From: Andrena cerasifolii
Taxonomy: Eukaryota; Arthropoda; Insecta; Hymenoptera; Andrenidae
Direction: 5' to 3'
Assembly: GCF_050908995.1 (NCBI RefSeq)
Contig: NC_135124.1
Coordinates: 10,478,001 to 10,542,000 of the forward strand
Length of the DNA: 64,000 nucleotides
Below the pieces are notes generated by a model. The model was not told the DNA's origin and made no database searches. It saw nothing but the letters and a program-made list of their open reading frames with translations. Positions 25,600 through 37,766 of this stretch are shown here, piece by piece (position 1 is the stretch's first letter; each line of letters starts with the position of its first letter). The translations under genes were made by a program, and so were the position numbers.

Positions 25600-27257
25600 T
25601 TTTTTTTGCCTCTGAATTTTACAGAGCATCATTGAGTCAGTGAGAAAGGGGAGGAATTGCGTTAATCTGTCGAAGAAATAGCGCTAATCCAGAGATAATA
25701 AATATTTCGATAAAAGCTGCGGACAAGTGTGGAATAAAATGTAGATGGATTAAGTAGAAAGTAATGGATCGACGAAAATTCTGGGGTGAGAGGTACAAAG
25801 TGGCGGAACGACGCGCGACGAAGACTGCGCGGAGGATTTTAAGTAGAAATACACGAGTTTGGTCCAGCCTAAGTAGTTCGATACGAATCTCGAGAAACTT
25901 CTTAAGAATTTGCGGTCTCTGTTGACGTCAGATTTTTGGAGTGCCTTAAATATGATTTTTAAGTACTGGAGACAGATATTTTCATGGAATTATTAATGGC
26001 AGGTATCGTAAAAGCTCGGAAACAAGTGTACGTTGTAGAACGAACTTATGCGAAGATTAACTTAAAGGTGACAGAGATGAAAGAAATTTAATATTAAACT
26101 TTCAATGTCATTAAACAGTAATATATATTGGAGGACCTAGAAAATCCTCTAACAATTAAATTAACAATTTCATTAGACTCCCCATATAACTGTTCAAACC
26201 AAACCAAATACAGAAAAGAATAAACCTCAATGATCCTTAAACTTCGCTTTACCTATCAAATATCACAAAAATTCCCCGTTTTACATCGCAGAAGAGCCAA
26301 TATAAAATATAGTAACCAAATCAACTATTCTCTCCCAAAAGCTAACAAAATCCTCTCAATTCAAAGGCACCAAAATTAAACGACAGGGAATTAAGTAAAT
26401 TCCCCATGAAAAATTCAAATCAAACTATCGGAGTCTACAGAAAACAATCTCAGAAACACTCACTGGAAGAGGCGGGCATCTTCGGTTGCGGCACGGGAAT
26501 ATGTCCAATCTGTGGCTCCTGGTTCTGCATCTTCGCCCCGAAAGCGTCCTCCACAAACACACCAGCACTCCGCGGCAACGTAAAGCAGACCCGTGTGTGT
26601 CGAATTTGAAACTTCAACCGAGAATGTCGGCCACGATTCTATCGCACAGTGGCGCGGAGTGATTCGATAGCCGATCGGGAACTATGGCATGTGACGAGGA
26701 GGACTTCCGCACCCCGTGAGCGAAGGACTGCAACTCCGGCGTTCCCCGCTCCCTGCCTCGCGATGCTCGAAACGGGGGCTAACTTCGCGATGAAACGTGA
26801 CTGACAGTCATCGTGGTCGGGACTTCTTGATGGTAAGCGCGGCTCCTGACCCTTCTCAAAACAGCGACGCCGCCGGGACGCTTCATTGGCTGGCAGCTTC
26901 CCTACCCTTGTGGAAGGGCGGTCCGTTCGAATGGAGCTGGTTCGTCCCTGGCTAGCTGGGGGTTGAATGTCAGCCGAGGCGGCAGGGAGAGGTGGCGAAC
27001 GAAACTGGGGACGTCAGATGCCCCCCACCCTGTCGCCTCACCCTTTGTGTCGCCCCTATTCATCCGGCGGCGAGGTGAAAACGAAGGCACTTCCACCCCT
27101 TTGGCCCTGTCCGCGGACCTCTCGCCGCGCAACCGACCCCCTCCACGCGAGCGGGGCTAATTTCGTGGCGCGCTTACGCGACGATCAGAGACAATGTTCA
27201 GTTGCACCTTCTTTTCTTTATCCTTCGGTGTTTAAAGGGGAGAAATTGGGAGCTTTT
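25600..27257. other. Intergenic, no gene supported
   Basis: 25600-26400 is AT-rich. 26450-27180 is strongly CpG-rich, with open frames of 65-113 codons on both strands that overlap and lack domains. This may be a CpG island or promoter of an unseen transcript; I see no core promoter motif that decides it. Confidence 0.4.
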
Positions 27258-27597
27258 GGAGGAATTCTTTTTGTAGAACTAGTTGAGTTTGGGTACGGTA
27301 AATTGTAGCAGAGAAATAGTAAAGTGATAAGGTAATTTGAGGACAGAGGAGAGCAAGTAGCAATCCATTTATAATTTGATTACATCCACGTGTAATTTTT
27401 TGGAGGCAAAAGCGATATTCAGTAATTGAGTACAGGAATTTGTAGAAGTAGTTAAGTTGTGGTGTAGTAAATTGTAATAGAGAAACCGTGACATGATGAG
27501 GTAATTTGAGGACCGAGGAGAGCATGTGGCAATTTATTTATATTTTGATTACTTCCACGTGTAGTTTTTTTTTAGGGAAAAGCGAAATTCAGTAATT
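27258..27597. repeat. Tandem duplication, two copies of about 170 bp
   Basis: The block 27258-27427 recurs at 27428-27597. Matching landmarks include GTAATTTGAGGAC(A/C)GAGGAG at 27332 and 27501, the TCCACGTGTA segment, and AGCGA(T/A)ATTCAGTAATT at 27411 and 27581, giving offsets of 169-170. Identity looks roughly 80%. No frame is conserved between copies. Confidence 0.7.
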
Positions 27598-27599
27598 CA

Positions 27600-30500
27600 T
27601 TATTTAAATATGACATCGTGCGTTTGAAAATTAGGCGAATGGACGTTATAGGTATGAAAAATGTTACTTTTTTAACCGGATTAAGGTGAGTAACTGAATA
27701 AAGGAACAGGCAGGCGAAGGAAACCACCCTCGCAGTTGCAGCCAATAGTGTTCACCGAACACTGCTCTAAACCGAAACTAGACCACGCATAGTCTCGCTC
27801 TTGAGCTCCACCGATGCGTGGATGGGAATATATTCGGGTAAAGAGAGGCGAAAAAAAAGCAAGGGAAACAGAGGCGATGAAAGGAAGAGCGTGGAAGGAG
27901 TGCGAAGGTCAGGAGCGAAGCCTCGGCTTGAGGGCTGAATAGAGATACGCGGAGGAGGTTACACAGCCCCGTGCACCGTCGAATAATGCCTCGCGCAGGC
28001 AGATGCGTCTCTTCCTGACTCCCTGACTCCATCTTGAATTATCTCGTGCCTGTTACCCTCGTGACGAGCGCACCCCTCGCGCGGGAAACCCGTTTCTGGG
28101 GTGCGCGATGTCTATACAGCGGTACTCGTTAACCGAGCGCACGAATTACGACAAGAATCCCGTCATAACCGACGTAATATTACGGAGATTGGATCTGCGG
28201 ATAGCGAGCTCGATCACCCCATCCAGGTTTCAAGGGCCTTCTCGATGATATCGCCCGATACGAGCAGGGGTGCGTTTCTCTTTTGGATGCGTGCATTATT
28301 GCGCGAACATCGATCAGATAAAACGTCTGAAGAGAGAAAAGAACGGGGTTCGAGATTAATTTCGGGGTTAATTAAGGCAAGAAGATAATGAGGAATGCTG
28401 TGTGGGTCCAGGGGTGTTTGTGCATATTTGGCTTTTCGAATGGCCTGAATTTCGAACTGCAACGCGTGATTGTAATGCAGAATGTGAGCAGAAGGAAAAT
28501 TAAGATTTTACAGAAAATTTTGAATCCTTTGCTACTGCAATGTGAGATTATCTTAAAGTTCAGGCACTTAAATAAACTTTTATATTCCTGTTTATAACCC
28601 TACCACTTGGAACACCTATATTAGTTTTATTGAAGCAGTGTGCATTCGGGAGAGTAATATAACGAGGGAAAGCTTTCCTCGCTTAGATTATTTCGATGTT
28701 GCATAGTTCTCAGCGAGGGATAGAGACGTCCAGAGTGCCCTCTTCATATTTACACCCTCGACTTGCTCGGTATTCAGGCCTGGAAGATCCAACTTCAGCG
28801 AATGCTCGGCGGACCGTGGCTAGTTTTTGGCTTTGGCGCAATATGTCGAGAAAGAGAGGGAAGATTATCCACATAACTGTCCGGAGGAGGTTTCACAATG
28901 GTGTATTCTCTTTTCTGTGTTGCATGGGTGCACGCAAGAGGGACGAATAAGAGATTCGAGTCGCTTTGTCAAGAAGGCAAATACAGCTAAAACGGCCCCT
29001 AATATCGACGAAATCAAAATACAATTGTCTAGCGAACAGTAGTAACAGTATTCACAACGACAAAACGATTCTATCGAGATTTCTACCTACCCTATTCTGT
29101 CACACGGACCCCGAAAAAGGAGCGTGAAAGTGGAACATAAAATTCTTAGAACACTGATTGAAAAGCAGACATCTGATTGCCATTTTCTTTACACAAGCTT
29201 TTGCTTTCCCTATTCGCAAGAGAACATCTATGCTATAAGTCACAAGCTAACCAGTAAGAAAGACCTCCACTTTGTCGCTTCCTCTAAAAATCTCCTCCTC
29301 CATCATCTCGTCTACTAAACACTCTATGCTTATTATACCGATCTGAAAAATCTACAAAAACTAACCCTGCACCCAATCACGCGCAACGCAACCCCCAAAG
29401 TTTACAGCATACAGAGCCCAGAGCTCTACTTCGAGGACGCGCCACTACAGAAACCACCCCTCGGCGTAAACTTGAACGAGCGTTCCATTTAGATTCGAAT
29501 ACCGGTGCCCCTAGCTAGGTGAGCTTTGTGCTCGGGCGAAAGATCCTCCTCGGGAGGACTTGCTCGCCACCCCCCCCCCCCACTCCCCCAAAGGAGAAGC
29601 TCGCCAGATAAATGCCAGCAGATAGGGCGCCGATAATAGGGTCAGTTCGTAAGCAACACAAAGCCAGTTTAGTACAAGCTCCGGGCTAATCGTGCCACCA
29701 ATATTGTCGTTAATTCGGCCGACCATCGATCCGGACAAAGAGTTATATAAGTAACGCAGGCGACGGGTGGTCCAGGCTTGTGGCCCACGCCGGAGGAGGA
29801 CGAGGGATCGTCGACCTAATGGGTGGACAGGAAGCGGAAGGGAATAGGTAGAACGCCGGTAAGCAGGGCCTGGAAGTGGCCTCGCGCTTAGTAGCTTTAA
29901 ATCCAGAAACTTGCGAGGCCAGGTAGAGATCCCGGGCTCTGCGTCTTATGTCGCCGCTATCTCCGTCGACATCTACGGGGAGCGCTCCGACCGTCGCGGC
30001 AACGATAATCCTGCCGGCGGTGCTATTCACTGTTTGCGCCTTGTTTTACTGGTATTGCATTTAACGAGGTTCCGTGTGGCTAGTCCCTCTTTTGGCGAAA
30101 GAAGGTCGTAAGCCGCAGGACGGAGGAACAGCTCGATTACTCGCGGGCGACTCGATGTGGCCTTTGGATACCTAGTCCCTGGAAAGCATCCCCTGCGTTC
30201 GTATCAGAGTGACAGGAGTTTGGAATGAATTTTGGGAAATAATTCTCGCTTCACTTGTTCTATTCTTTTCCTTATGTATGTTCATTGAGGTGGTGGGAAA
30301 AATAATGGAGCAGTATGAAGTGATAGTAAATTTAAAATTGAGATTAATCCTCTATCAGCATATGAATTTTAACAACTGAAAAATGTACAGAATAAAGAAT
30401 CAAATTCTGACGACAATTCTACCCGAAATCTTCTCACAGAATCATGGAAACGGAATTATTACAATGTTCCTCGATCCTTTATAACAAGTCCAACAGCATC

Positions 30501-31108
30501 CATGCGAGAGTTTAAAAATCGTGATGTCCGTGTAATCTTACGACAAAAACCAACGTCATGTTCCATCTATCGATGATGAAAAGCGATCCGCCTTCAAGCG
30601 TGGAGGAGAACGCTGGACCCTCTTAAGTCGTCCCTGAGCACAACGAAGAGATCTTGCAAAATTAGGTTGACATTTTCCTAGCCGAAGCGCCTTCACGTTC
30701 GGAGCCATTGGAGCAAGTGGTAATCCCATAGCAATCACACGGTCGACTTGGCAGACATTGTGGGGCGCCGTGGGCTCTGTCAAAATCTCGTGCGGCCCCA
30801 CAGAATCGAAAATAAGACGGTGGTAAGACCGTGAGCGGCGAGCACCGCGTTAATGGAGGATAAGCTCGTGCTTCTGGACTGACTCTGCTTCTGTTCCTCG
30901 GATATCCCACGGGAAGCTGCCTTTTACAGCGTTCACCTGCCGTCCCTTTAAATCTTCAAGGTATCTTGCTGTTCGCTAACAATGCCGCACTTTTGTTGCT
31001 CGCAAAAATGGTACTTCTCCACTAAATATTCCATTGTCACGAACACATCAAGCATTATTACGAGCCTGATTACAGTAGGCTTTACTATAGCCACACAAGT
31101 AAAATTGA
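27600..31108. other. Intergenic, no gene supported
   Basis: Mixed composition. A run of twelve C occurs at 29570-29581. CpG-rich parts at 27780-28380 and 29500-30120 carry overlapping frames on both strands with no domain. No RNA gene or transposon end was recognised. Confidence 0.45.
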
Positions 31109-31241
31109 AGAGTCCATATAGAAAACACTGTAAGCACCAAAATTAAAAAAAAAAAATATCGGAAAATGTTCTACGTACCAGTACTATAGGTGGTGTAGAA
31201 TTTGATTTTTGGCACTTGCAGTGTTTCCTACAAGGACCCTC
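31109..31241 (+). mobile_element. Palindromic MITE, family member 1 (133 bp)
   Basis: The ends are inverted: GAGTCC followed by GAAAACACTGTAAGCACC on the left, and GGCACTTGCAGTGTTTCC up to AAGGACCC on the right. The interior holds ATCGGAAAATG(T)TCTAC and GTGTAGAATTTGATTTTTGGC. The same pieces appear in reverse orientation at 54052-54173. The left flank is TTGAA, matching the site duplication of the second copy; the right flank has decayed. No coding capacity. Confidence 0.65.
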
Positions 31242-34206
31242 TAACCTTGAAAGAAAAATCTTCCTTCTACATCATCCTAGACTTTAAATCGAGCTGTACT
31301 CTTTGTGTCGACAGTCATTAATAAATCACCCCGACGAGATAAATAAAATTCCACCCCTGCGTTCCCTTGTCCAATCCATTTCCGATAGTGCTAATCAGGG
31401 GGCTGTGTACGCGAGTCTCGACACATCATATTTCATTAAGAACCGCCCTGCTCGCGTGACACACGAAATCGTTTTATCTCCGCCGCGATTAGAACAATGA
31501 TCCGGCAAGCAACCTGTTGCTCCTCTGTCTAAACGCGATAACAGCGTGCACGCGTTCCTGGCGTTATGGGAAACGCGAGGCATATGGTCGGATCGATATC
31601 GTACGAACGCGATCATCATCGGCGGGCCCTCCGGGTTCTACCTGAACCGGGGAGGGTGGGTCGTGGGCGCCCTGGCCGAGGAAACTGGCAGTAAAATCGG
31701 GCCATATGCGAAGTTATGGCCTCATGAGAACCCCCGAGCCTCGCTGGTTAAATGCAATTTGACATGGGAAAGGATCATCCCCCGCGGTCGCGAAAATATT
31801 ACTCGTCGATGATTTTCGAGGACTCCTGTGTGTGGGCCTCGAGTGGGGTTGTATAGCAATCGTGCGGAAATTCTCAAGTTATTTTAACATCTTTCAGAGA
31901 ACGAGGTCTGATTTCTCCGTAAGTGTACCAACAGGAAAATCTTTAGGGATATAATGGTTTTAAAGTTAAATTAAATATATATATAATATTGATAGTATTG
32001 TTTAATATTATACTGTGAGTTTATTAGAGGATTTCCCATTTTACACTTAGAATATTACTGAAAATTACTTAGCAACCACTTCTGCAAAAGAGACAGCGCA
32101 GAAAGTAGGTACATACTTTCGTTATTCTTCAGTCGTGAGAATTTATATCCAGATTGGACTGAGTCACTATTTACACATCGCTCGCGTGGCCCTTGAAGAA
32201 CTTTAAGAACAAGTCACGAAACTGGAAATGAAGACGGGCGCAGCGCGCCTCGCCCTGGCGGCGCAAACGTTCGTTAGTCGGCCGGAAGTTCAGTGTTATG
32301 AAAATCAGTCGTCGGTTAGGAGATCCCTGAAAAACCTAACGAACTTCTCACCGTTTACGTTACGCGTTTCTGCCGATGGAAAGTGGGCGTGCACCAGAGT
32401 GACAAGTAGCTGCACCGGCTAGCAGATCAGAAATCAGAGACGCTACCACCTCGAGGGGTTGAGAAGAAAGCGACGAAACTCCTTGAGCTACCTTGCAAGA
32501 CGTGGATCCATCCTGGGCGGGAACATCCGGCCTCTGGTTACGCATTCACCTATCCAAGAACTATGAAACTGCTCCTCGTTATTGCCGGCGAACGAGAGCG
32601 ATCAGTGGGAACCTTTCTCGTCGATTCCGTTGGGCCCCTCTTTCCCTTTAAACATGCGACGCTGAAAAGTTGCATCCATTTGTACTGGATGGGTACTTTA
32701 TTATATTCCGAAGTGGCATCTGCTTGAAACTTGTAGAAGCATCACGATAGTGTCGAGAAATCATTGAGAAATCATTTCTTATAGTAGAAAGTAGAGTTTA
32801 TGGTACCCTCAACTTCTACAATCCACGTCAACCCACTTCTCTTCAATCCCTAGAAACCTCCGTCTTGCCTCCAGATCACGAATCTTACTCGCGGTACTTT
32901 CAGGCATGCATAAAATAAGCTACTATTCCTGTCAAAGACACACAGCAACAGTGTATCTCCCAGATACCCGAGCAATCTCTATTGTAATATTCGTTCCCCA
33001 TTCCAGGAGCCTATCGCGAGGTACCAAAAGCTCTTCCGCGGCAGCGTCCATTCAAGCCTTCGGAGCATTTTCCACCATACGCGTATTCACGATGGCGATG
33101 CTGCGTTTCGGGGCCAACCACTCCCACCTCTTCCATGAAAGGGCACAGGACGTCTTCTTGTCTCCCGGAGGAGAAAGATCCCCTCGGTGTTCTTGCCTTC
33201 GACCATAGCAGCACAGCCGCGCTGACTGTGAGCGAACTTTTCAATGGCCGTCCTGAAAAAGCACAACAGCCTAGCCAGTGACGTAACTCGAGCCCGCTGT
33301 CAGCGCTGACAGTGCTGACGGTCGATCCTTTGTCAGACTACTCGCTGGCCTCACCTACTTCGGCCTCCTTTTCTCTCTGCCTCTTCTGCCCCAGCATTAG
33401 CCTCTCTCTGTCTCTCCACCGACGTATCGCCGCCGTTCCTCCCTCTATCATTGACGCTTTCGTCGCGGCGCATCGTAATGGGAACAGGATGATTCAAAGG
33501 TTTTGTACGTGGAAAAGCTTTCTAAACGAGCACCGAGGATGATTCAATGAACTCGAAAGATCGACGTGTCTGTGTTTCTTGGGAGATGCAGTTCGCAGAC
33601 TTGAGACTTATCGCTTTGATCGCGAATAACTCGGTCAATCAAAATCATACAGCAAAACCAAAACAACGAAATTAAAGAGAAATGTTTGCTCTATAAGAAC
33701 CCATTCGTTGGATTTACCGGGAAAAAATTATTTCGCCCGTGCATACGTTCAAACTAGACAAAAATTTCTGAAACTTCGTTTCCTGCGCTTCATCTTGATA
33801 AAACAGTGTCGTAATGGATGAAAAAAATGTTGAGTCCTCGATTCGAAAACTAGAAGCTTCAATCGTTGGAGTGCGTTTTTTAAATAATTATTGCGACCAT
33901 TTTTCGCAGAGATACAGCCATACCATCGCTTAAACTTACAAAATCTCAAACCTTTTTGTTTGAGTATATTAATTTGGCAACCCATTGTATATGGTACTAC
34001 TGGAGAATTTATTCAGAGTCTTTATTTTCTAATATGGAATTCTATATTTCTTTCATCCCCACCTTGTTGTGTCTTTAAGAATTTGAAAAATTGTGCGTAT
34101 ATAATTAAACATGCATTGAGAAGTGTGCAATAAATGGAAGAAAGAAATGACACTTTTCAACCCCTGTGATGTTTTTTTCTGTCGCACCCCTTTGATACTA
34201 ATATAA
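31242..34206. other. Intergenic, no gene supported
   Basis: Open frames are short. At 33297-33312 there is a perfect 16-base palindrome (CTGTCAGCGCTGACAG) followed by another TGCTGAC, and then a CT-rich tract (33360-33420). These could be protein-binding or promoter elements, but no gene start is evident nearby. Confidence 0.4.
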
Positions 34207-34249
34207 TCATTGAGTTCCAAAACATACCGGTATGTTTAGAGCTCAATGA
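34207..34249. repeat. 43 bp near-perfect palindrome
   Basis: The sequence reads TCATTGAG, a four-base mismatched segment, AAACATACC, then its reverse complement GGTATGTTT and CTCAATGA. With almost no loop, the two arms could extrude as a cruciform or fold as a hairpin in RNA. It is probably the relic of a fold-back transposon with the interior lost. The absence of a loop argues against a microRNA precursor. Confidence 0.6.
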
Positions 34250-37200
34250 ATATAATTCGTATAGATATACGAACGTAGTTAAGATCCTTCGATGGATATT
34301 AAAATAGATCCTTTCTACAGCAAATTATTTACCAGGCATATCGAAACTCATTGTTAGCGATGACTCAGCTATGAACGTCAAACTCGCATAAAATTGTTGA
34401 GGAACACGTGTAAGGTCCTTTCACAGGATCTCGATCCCGAGATGCGTAACAGAATTCTCTCTCCCTTTCTCACCAAGCCTCCTCGCCTTTGTTATTATCC
34501 TCTCTGTCCTGTTTTTTGTTAAGCGCGGCCGGCGCTGCTCTCGTTTCGCCTCGGCGAGGTCTCGTATTTCGTCGACGCCGTTTCGCCGTTCGCCTCTTCT
34601 TTTCATTCGCGTTCTCGCCGGTCGATTCGCCTTTTGACGAACTGCTTCTTTGGTTTGAAATGCGCGTCATTCAATGCCCGCCCGCGCCAAACAAAGCGTT
34701 TCCGGAAGCGTCATGAGATTTAACTATATCGCCGCGACGCAGGTAGATCATGACTGATTTCTCGAGTTAAAAACACGGGCTGCGCAGATCGCCGCGCAGA
34801 TCGCTGCGCGACCCTACTGTGCACTGAATTTTCGAATAACTAACGGTAGTTTAAATAGACGATCATTAATTAAAGTGTCGAAAATTGATGTTTAAAACTG
34901 TACAGTTGAATAAGCTAAGCTGACAAAAATCGGTAATGGTAATTTCGGTAGAGTTTACAGTTTATACACTAATCGGTTAAGTTGGGAGATTATTAAACTT
35001 CTCAATTCGCACTTTCACGCGCCAATATACGGGCTACATGATTTATCGGCAAGAACACTTACTTAGAATATTTAGAAAAATACTTACCCCCTCGGCGCGA
35101 CTGTTCCTTAAATCCACCACTGGGGATGATTAGGAAACGAAACGCAAATCCTCGTGGACGCAATTATCATCGGGACTCGTTATAATGCGTCTCTAATCCA
35201 CTGTCCTCGGCGGTCGTCAAGGCACTAACACAACATTCGCAGCGTTTACAACCCCGCACGCTCGGTTTCCGCTAATCGCGACGGGTCTCTTTCCCTCTTA
35301 TTGCCGCGGTTTTACGACGGTCGTTTTGCGGGTAGGATTTTTTGCGGCGAAGGTGCATTTTCGAAATCGTATCAAGTCGTGGCAAGGTGACGCTGGTTTT
35401 CCCTGTTCCAAGGCACCCTGCGCCACTCCTTCGCCCCTTCGTTACCCTCGAGGACCGCCACCATGTCTCGTTTTGTCTGGCATAATTTATAGACGGCGCA
35501 CGACTGACCCGAATTCTGCAAAATTCTCCGCGATACTTCACAGCGCTGTATCTCGGTTCCTCCTTCTGTTTAGGCACGCGCCCACAAGCGTTGTTTATTG
35601 AGACCATTCACGAGGACACCGCAACAATGGCAGGCCGCAACGGGCCGCTGAGATTTGTAAGACAGATGGGCCAGAGTCGCAAATTTATGAGACGAGGCGT
35701 AAATCTTTCGATGCACCGATTCGCTGCTATTGACGCTGCTATTTCTGCAGAAAGCATATTTTGCGTTCAAAAATCACCTACCTACTTGAAAAATTTATTT
35801 CAAAGTGTTTTTAACATCCTCAAACCTTTTCAGGTATTTAGAAGTTGTGGGGAGAAAATGGGAAATACAAGTGAGTTTGAATTTAAACAGGACGTACCCC
35901 TGGTTATCTAAGAAGCTTGTATCTATTGTGTATCTAAAATGGACGAAAATGGAATTTTCTAGGAATCTTCGAATTTTACAGGAAATTCGCTGACCACAGT
36001 TACACTATCTCACCTAAGTAAGCGTGTACCTACTTTAGAAGCACTGGTTAATCCACGCAGATTAGCACGGAGAAAATTCGTCGCCCTTAGAAAAGGAAAG
36101 CCCAGCCCGGCAAGGGGGCTGGAAAAAATGTTTCCTCGCAGCTGGGACATGGAAAGTTTCGGTTTAATTTGCGTGTTTGCCTGGTGCGGCGTAAGGACGA
36201 CGCAGGATTACGTATTATTGGTAGTGCCGTTTGTCTCTGGGCGGCGAGAGATTGCTGGCTTATGGTAATAAACGATAAAAAAAAATACAATTTTGGGGGA
36301 AGTATTAACGGTCGTCAGTTTCCGACGTGGGATTAGCTACCTGACGATCCTCCATAAAGATCGGCGCCGCCAGAGGGATCCTCCACGGGGTTGGGGAACT
36401 TTTTACTCGAATCGTAAACTACCGTGTACGGAGGTGTTGTTAATTGCTGGGGCCATTACAATACACTTCTCATTGATCTGTGTTGCAACGGTGAAGAGAG
36501 GGATACGTCACAGCTGTTCCCATTTCGGACACTAACGTGGGCCTCGTTCTGTATGGCGCAGAAGGTGATCAGTAATGACGTGTCAGTAGATTAGGGGGTG
36601 ATTTTGTAATACTGAGGGAAAAGAAAATATTAAACAAATGGCATGTGGAATAGGATTTAAATAAGATAAGAGGTTTGATAAGTTCAGGTACCTAAGTAGT
36701 GTTTAATAATATGATTCCTTTTAGTTATTACGAAAGTATTAACCTGTTTTCCTTTCCTTCTCTTTGCTCTGGCGGTGTTTATCGAATTTTCTTAATACAC
36801 AAAGAAATATCACGATGAATCTTTGTACTATCTTATTTACAACTTGGAGAACAAAGTCTGAGGGAGGAATTTAAATTAAAAATGTATTCTTGCTTCGTGG
36901 TCCCGATTTACACCCTAATGTTACCTCGTGTACTAATGTCAATTTTTATCTGCCATTTGCGATGCTTCATTTTCGCATCCCTCTCTCCAGCGCGATTTGT
37001 TACTCGAACGCTATCGATGCGTTGCATTATCCACAGTGCACAGTGTATCAATGGAAACCGTTACACGATACGTCAGCGCGGTGGACACGATAATCGCGTT
37101 AATGGAATCAGTAATTTGACAGGTAAGCGTACAGAGAAATTATTTCTATCAGGGACGTCTCCCAAGGACCCCGGTCAACGTGGTATTACGAGATAAACGG

Positions 37201-37418
37201 AGGTCGAGGGCGAGGGTGAGATCCGTGGCGCGATGGGGCCGTGATTCATGCGAACAACGCGCGACGTCTGACGCGATTGGAGAAAAAGATCGAGAAGGGA
37301 AGGACCGACTGCGAGGAGAAGGTGGGAAAATGGAGCACGTGTTTCTTCTATGGGAGAGTTCACACGGGGACCATTTCTCGTCAGCTAATCTAATCATTCC
37401 GTGGTAAGGTACCGTGCT
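34250..37418. other. Intergenic, no gene supported
   Basis: 34420-34720 and 35270-35610 are CpG-rich with antiparallel open frames of 60-111 codons that lack domains. The rest is AT-rich. A GCAGATCGCCGC-type short repeat lies near 34787-34812. Confidence 0.45.
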
Positions 37419-37422
37419 TATA

Positions 37423-37762
37423 CAGGGTGTGTCGAGAATCAGTCGCGAATCGAGGGAAACTCGTGGATTAATAGCTGGAATATTAAGCTCTTATCGTGTA
37501 GGAAGATTGTATTTCATGGATAGGTGCTAGAGAAGGGAATATTTTTTAATACGAATGTCCTGTAATTCAATTGAAAAATACGTAGTTCTTATGTTCAATA
37601 TTTCGATATGCTGGAATATTGTCAAAATTGCAAAGGTTTTTAAAAGTAGAATTTACGAGGTCCAATAAAAACCAAATTTTCTTCGAGGTGTGTTATAAAA
37701 TAGTTTAGAATTACTTCACCAATGGATGTTAATACGAGCAAATCGATTCGTGACACACCCTG
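37423..37762. mobile_element. DNA transposon remnant with CAGGGTGTGTC ends, 340 bp
   Basis: The left end is TATA followed by CAGGGTGTGTCGAGAATC. The right end on the opposite strand is TATA followed by CAGGGTGTGTCACGAATC. The inverted repeats match at 16 of 18 bases and both sides are flanked by TATA, which may be a target duplication. The interior is AT-rich and has no transposase frame. Ends of this form recur in arthropod cut-and-paste elements; I do not assign a superfamily. Confidence 0.7.
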
Positions 37763-37766
37763 TATA

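Noticed and set aside
34207..34249. MicroRNA precursor
   Set aside because: The hairpin is too short and has almost no loop, unlike a typical 60-100 base precursor.
34240..34250. GCTCAATGAA, similar to the Drosophila torso response element of tailless
   Set aside because: It is part of a palindrome about 14.5 kb upstream of the tailless DNA-binding exon, so the match is explained by the repeat and is too short to count.
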